Source: Limnomonas spitsbergensis
Lineage: Eukaryota; Chlorophyta; Chlorophyceae; Chlamydomonadales
Reading direction: 5' to 3'
Length of the DNA stretch: 64,000 nucleotides
Assembly (NCBI GenBank): GCA_037349105.1
Contig: JAYJMM010000029.1
Coordinates: forward strand, 124,001-188,000
The notes under the pieces: generated by a model
Seen by the model: only the letters and a program-made list of their open reading frames with translations
What the model was told of the DNA's origin: nothing
The model's database searches: none
Part shown: piece after piece, positions 35,801-41,800 of the stretch
How positions within the stretch are numbered: the stretch's first letter is position 1
Layout of the letters: each line of letters begins with the position of its first letter
Program-made: the position numbers and the translations under genes

Positions 35801-38800
35801 TTCCTCTCCCATGCCCCCCTCTCCCATGCCTTCCTCTCCCATGCCCCCCTCTCCCTTGCCCCCCTCTCACATGCCCCGTATATACCCCCTGACCCTCTTA
35901 CTTCCCCAATGCCCCCCTCTCCCATGCCTTCCTCTCCCATGCCCCCCTCTCCCTTGCACCCCTCTCACATGCCCCGTATATACCACCTGACCCTCTCACT
36001 TCCCCAATGCCCCCCACTCCCATGCCTTCCTCTCCCATGCCCCCCTCTCCCTTGCGCCCCTCTCACATGCCCCATATATACCACCTGACCCTCTCACTTC
36101 CCCAATGCCCCCCTCTCCCATGCCTTCCTCTCCCATGCCCCCCTCTCCCTTGCACCCCTCTCACATGCCCCGTATATACCACCTGACCCTCTCACTTCCC
36201 CAATGCCCCCCACTCCCATGCCTTCCTCTCCCATGCCCCTCTCTCCCTTGCACCCATCTCACTTCCCCCATGCCCCCCTCTCCCATGCCACCCTCTCCCA
36301 TGCCCCCCTTACACTTCCCCCATGCCCCCCTCTCCCATGCCCCCCTCTCCCATGTCCCCCTCACCCATGCCCCCCTCTCCCACGCCCCCCTCTCCCATGT
36401 CCGCCTCACCCATGCCCACCTCTCCCATGCCCCTCCCTCCCACGCCCCCTTCTCCCATGCCCACCTCTCCCATGCCCCCTTCTCTCATGCCCCCCTCTCC
36501 CATGCCCCACACTACCATGCCCCACACTCCCATGCCCCCCTGTCCCATGCCCCTCCCTCCCATGCCCCCGTCTTCCATGCCCCACTCTCCAATGCCCCAC
36601 TCTCCCTTGTCCCACTCTCCCATGCCCCACTCTCCCACGCCCCACTCTCCCATGCCCCCCTCTCCCATGTCCCCCTCTCCCATGCCCTACACTCCCATGG
36701 CCCCCTCTCCCATGCCCCCCTCTCCCATGACCCCTGCTCCCATGCCCCACTCTCCCATGTCCCAGTCTCCCATGCCCCACTCTCCCATGCCCCACTCTCC
36801 CATGCCCCTCCCTCCCATGCCCCCGTCTCCCATGCCCCCCTCTCCCATGCCCCCCTCTCCCATGCCCCACTCTCCCATGCCCCCTGCTCCCATGCCCCAC
36901 ACTCCCATGCCCCACTCTCCCATGCCCCCCTCTCCCATGCCCCCCTCTCCCATACCCCCTGCTCCCTTGCCCCACTCTCCCATGCCCCCCACTCCCATGC
37001 CCCACTCTCACATGCCCCCCTCTCCTATGCCCCACACTCCCATGCCCCCCTCTCCTATGCCCCCCTCTGCCATGCCCCTTATTCCCATGCCCCCTTCTCC
37101 CATGGCCCCCTCTCCCATGCCCCCTGCTCCCATGCCCCCCTCTCCCATGTCCCAGTCTCCCATGCCCCCCTCTCCCATGCCCCCCTCTCACTTGCGCACA
37201 TCCTCCTGCTCCCGGCTAAACTCCGTCAGCATGGGCGACTTGGCATTGACCTCAATCAGCTTGATCTGTTTGAGGTCGTGCAGCTTTGAGTGGATGTCCA
37301 TGAGGCTGTAGCAGAAGTCAGGCTTGGCCATCAGCAACCGACCCTCAAGGCTTTTACGGATCTGCGTGGGTAATTGGGGGGGTACCAGTGTAGAGTTAAA
37401 GGTGATGGAGTGGATGTCCATGAGGCTGTAGCAGAAGTCAGGCTTGGCCATCAGCAACCGATCCTCAAGGCTCTTACGGATCTGCGTGGGTAATTGGGGG
37501 GGTACCAGTGTAGTGTTGAAGGTGATGGAGTGGATGTCCATGAGGCTGTAGCAGAAGTCAGGCTTGGCCATCAGCAACCGATCCTCAAGGCTCTTACGGA
37601 TCTGCGTGGGTAATTGGGGGGGTACCAGTGTAGAGTTAAAGGTGATGGAGTGGATGTCCATGAGGCTGTAGCAGAAGTCAGGCTTGGCCATCAGCAACCG
37701 ATCCTCAAGGCTCTTACGGATCTGCGTGGGTAATTGGGGGGGTACCAGTGTAGAGTTAAAGGTGATGGAGTGGATGTCCATGAGGCTGTAGCAGAAGTCA
37801 GGCTTGGCCATCAGCAACCGATCCTCAAGGCTCTTACGGATCTGCGTGGGTAATTGGGGGGGTACCAGTGTAGAGTTAAAGGTGATGGAGTGGATGTCCA
37901 TGAGGCTGTAGCAGAAGTCAGGCTTGGCCATCAGCAACCGATCCTCAAGGCTCTTACGGATCTGCATGGGTAATTGGGGGGGTACCAGTGTAGAGTTAAA
38001 GGTGATGGAGTGGATGTCCATGAGGCTGTAGCAGAAGTCAGGCTTGGCCATCAGCAACCGATCCTCAAGGCTCTTACGGATCTGCGTGGGTAATTGGGGG
38101 GGTACCAGTGTAGAGGTAAAGGTGATGGAGTGGATGTCCATGAGGCTGTAGCAGAAGTCAGGCTTGGCCATCAGCAACCGATCCTCAAGGCTCTTACGGA
38201 TCTGCGTGGGTAATTGGGGGGGTACCAGTGTAGAGTTAAAGGTGATGGAGTGGATGCCCATGAGGCTGTAGCAGAAGTCAGGCTTGGCCATCAGCAACAG
38301 ATCCTCAAGGCTCTTACGGATCTGCATGGGTAATTGGGGGGGTACCAGTGTAGAGTTAAAGGTGATGGAGTGGATGTCCATGAGGCTGTAGCAGAAGTCA
38401 GGCTTGGCCATCAGCAACCGATCCTCAAGGCTCTTACGGATCTGCGTGGGTAATTGGGGGGGTACCAGTGTAGAGGTAAAGGTGATGGAGTGGATGTCCA
38501 TGAGGCTGTAGCAGAAGTCAGGCTTGGCCATCAGCAACCGATCCTCAAGGCTCTTACGGATCTGCGTGGGTAATTGGGGGGCTACCAGTGTAGAGTTAAA
38601 GGTGATGGAGTGGATGTCCATGAGGCTGTAGCAGAAGTCAGGCTTGGCCATCAGCAACCGATCCTCAAGGCTCTTACGGATCTGCGTGGGTAATTGGGGT
38701 TCAGATATTAGGGTGATGGATTGGATGCTCATTAGGCTGTACATGAAGAAAGGCTTTGCAATCAGCAGCCAGCCCTCAAGGCCCTTACGGATCTGTCATG

Positions 38801-41800
38801 ATTGAGAACAATTAGTAAAATCCGGGCGGTCAACATAATCACACTGTTCGGGAAACCGGACACAAAACAACACGTCTCCGGCTCTGTGTGGGTAATTGGG
38901 TGGGTAACAGTGAAGTGTCAAGGGTGACGGATTGCTGTCCATGAGGCTGTAGCAGTAGTAAGATCTGGCCATCAGCAGAGAACCCTCACGGCTCTTGCGG
39001 ATCTGTGTGGGTTCGGGGTTTGAGGTATAGGGTTCAGGGTTGAGGACTTCTTGTTCTTGATGTAGGCAAGTAGTTAGGATGACCGCATGCTGCTGCGGAG
39101 CGAGTGGCTCCCAACCCCTCACGCCACCACACATCCGCCCTGACCCATCACCTGAGAAGCCGTCGCCTTCGCCACATTCCCCCACAAACACAGGAAGCGC
39201 AGTACCATGTGCTTGCACAAGATAAGCATATTTAGGGGATACCTTGTTGGTCATTATATACCCCCCCCCTACCCCCCCCCCTACCCCCCCCCCTACCTCA
39301 CCCCCCTACCCCCCCCCCCCTACCCCCCCCCTACCCCGCCCCTACCCCTCCCCCTACCCTACCCCCTACCTCCTACCCCCCCCCTACCCCACCCCACCCC
39401 CTACCCCGCCCCTACCCCACCCCACCCACCCCCCTACCCCACCCCCCTACCCCACCCCTACCCCACCCCCACCCCCCCACCCTCCCCTACCCTGCCCCTA
39501 CCCCTACCCCACCAGCAAAAAATCGCAAGCCACAGCCCCTACCCTACCCCACCCCACACCACCCCAGCCTACCCCACCAGCCAAAAGGAGCCACAGCCCC
39601 CCCACGCCGCACCCTTTGGAAGGCCTGCGCCTTGGCGGCGTTCCTCCACGAGCGCAGGAAGCGCAGCGCCATGTAGTTGCGGAAGAAGCGCAGCTGCTTC
39701 ATCATGTTGAACACGCTGTGCTCGCGCACCCATTCACCGATGGGCGTGAAGTCCGCGGGGGCGCCCGATTGGAACATCTGGGGGGGGGGGGACAAGCGGA
39801 AGGCGGGTATGTGTGTGTGTGTGTGCGTGTGCACGGACAGGGATGACGCGTGCTGGCGCTGGCGCTGCCGGCCCCCTTCTTGAGTTTGAAGGCCTGCACT
39901 GGCCTCGACCCCTGAACGCCCAGGGGCCTTCCCTAGTTCCCTTCCTACGTCACATTTCTCCATCATGCTTCCTCCGTCTTTTTACACACTCAAAACATGA
40001 CAACGGCCCGGTGATCTCTCTCAGCATAAGTACATCATCCCTTTGTGATGGGATTTAGCCAATATAACATTACTTGTGGACGACCCGCCATTGAGCTGCC
40101 GCACATGCCATCAGAGGTCCCCCCCTGTGCAACATAAGATTGTGCACACCGGGCCTGCCAACATGTGGACGACCCGCCATTGAGCTGCTGCACATGCCAT
40201 CAGAGGTCCCCCCCTGTGCAACATAAGATTGTGCACACCGGGCCTGCCAACTTGTCGACGACCCGCCATTGAGCTGCTGCACATGCCATCAGAGGTCCCC
40301 CACTGTGCAACATAAGATTGTGCACACCGGGCCTGCCAACTTGTGGACGACCCGCCATTGAGCTGCTGCACATGCCATCAGAGGTCCCCCCCTGTGCAAC
40401 ATAAGACTTTGCACACCGGGCCTGCCAACATGTGGACGACCCGCCATTGAGCTGCTGCACATGCCATCAAAGTTCCCCCCTGTGCAACATAAGACTGTGC
40501 ACACCGGGCCTGTTAACCCCGTTTCCCACTCAAGTGAAACCCAGACCTTCCTCCCAGTCCCCGCTTCCCACTCAAGTGAAACCCAGCTCTTCCTCCCAGT
40601 CCCCGCTTCCCACTCAAGTGAAACTCAGCCCTTCCTCCCAGTCCCCGCTTCCCACTCAAGTGAAACTCAGACCTTCCTCCCAGTCCCCGTTTCCCACTCA
40701 AGTGAAACCCAGCCCTTCCTCCCAGTCCCCGCTTCCCACTCAAGTGAAACTCAGCCCTTCCTCCCAGTCCCCGCTTCCCACTCAAGTGAAACTCAGCCCT
40801 TCCTCCCAGTCCCCGCTTCCCACTCAAGTGAAACTCAGCCCTTCCTCCCAGTCCCCGCTTCCCACTCAAGTGAAACTCAGCCCTTCCTCCCAGTCCCCGT
40901 TTCCCACTCAAGTGAAACTCAGCCCTTCCTCCCAGTCCCCGCTTCCCACTCAAGTGAAACCCAGCCCTTCCTCCCAGTCCCCGCTTCCCACTCAAGTGAA
41001 ACTCAGCCCTTCCTCCCAGTCCCCGCTTCCCACTCAAGTGAAACTCAGCCCTTCCTCCCAGTCCCCGCTTCCCACTCAAGTGAAACTCAGCCCTTCCTCC
41101 CAGTCCCCGTTTCCCACTCAAGTGAAACCCAGCCCTTCCTCCCAGTCCCTGCTTCCCACTCAAGTGAAACTCAGCCCTTCCTCCCAGTCCCCGCAGCCCG
41201 CTCACCTCAACCACCCCAGCCGAAGTCATGGTGAAGTAATCTCCTCTCAGATTCTCCTTGGCTGCAACCACAAGCTCGTACGGGCAGTCCATGCCGGGGA
41301 TATTGGCACGCACGCAGTGAAACATCTTGACACGAGCCTCGCGGCCGTACGTGGCAAAGTAACAGACAACATCCATACCCTGAGAATGGTGTTATGGTTG
41401 TCAGTGGCTGTCTATGGCAAAGTAACAGACAACATCCATACCCTGAGAATGGTGTCATGGTTGTCAGTGGCTGTCTATGGCAAAGTAACAGACAACGTCC
41501 ATACCCTGAGAATGGTGTTATGGTTGTCAGTGGCTGTACATGGCAAAGTAACAGAGAACGTCCATACCCTGAGAATGGTGTTATGGTTGTAAGTGGCCGT
41601 ACATGGCAAAGTAACAGACAACATCCATACCCTGACTATGATTGTCAGTGTTTATCTAAGGTTGCTTCAGTTGCGTTTATGCTACAGTCCGGCTTGCGGC
41701 AGGCAGGGCTTGGTGCAGCTAGCCCTGTTGTTTGGGTCACTGGCCATAGGGCGTTCAAGGTTTCGCTGGCGGAAAGGAAAGGGGGGGTCTTCAGCCCATG

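Noticed and set aside
40075..40510. 89-bp repeats as a possible repeat-protein gene
   Set aside because: 89 bp is not a multiple of three, so no continuous frame exists across units.
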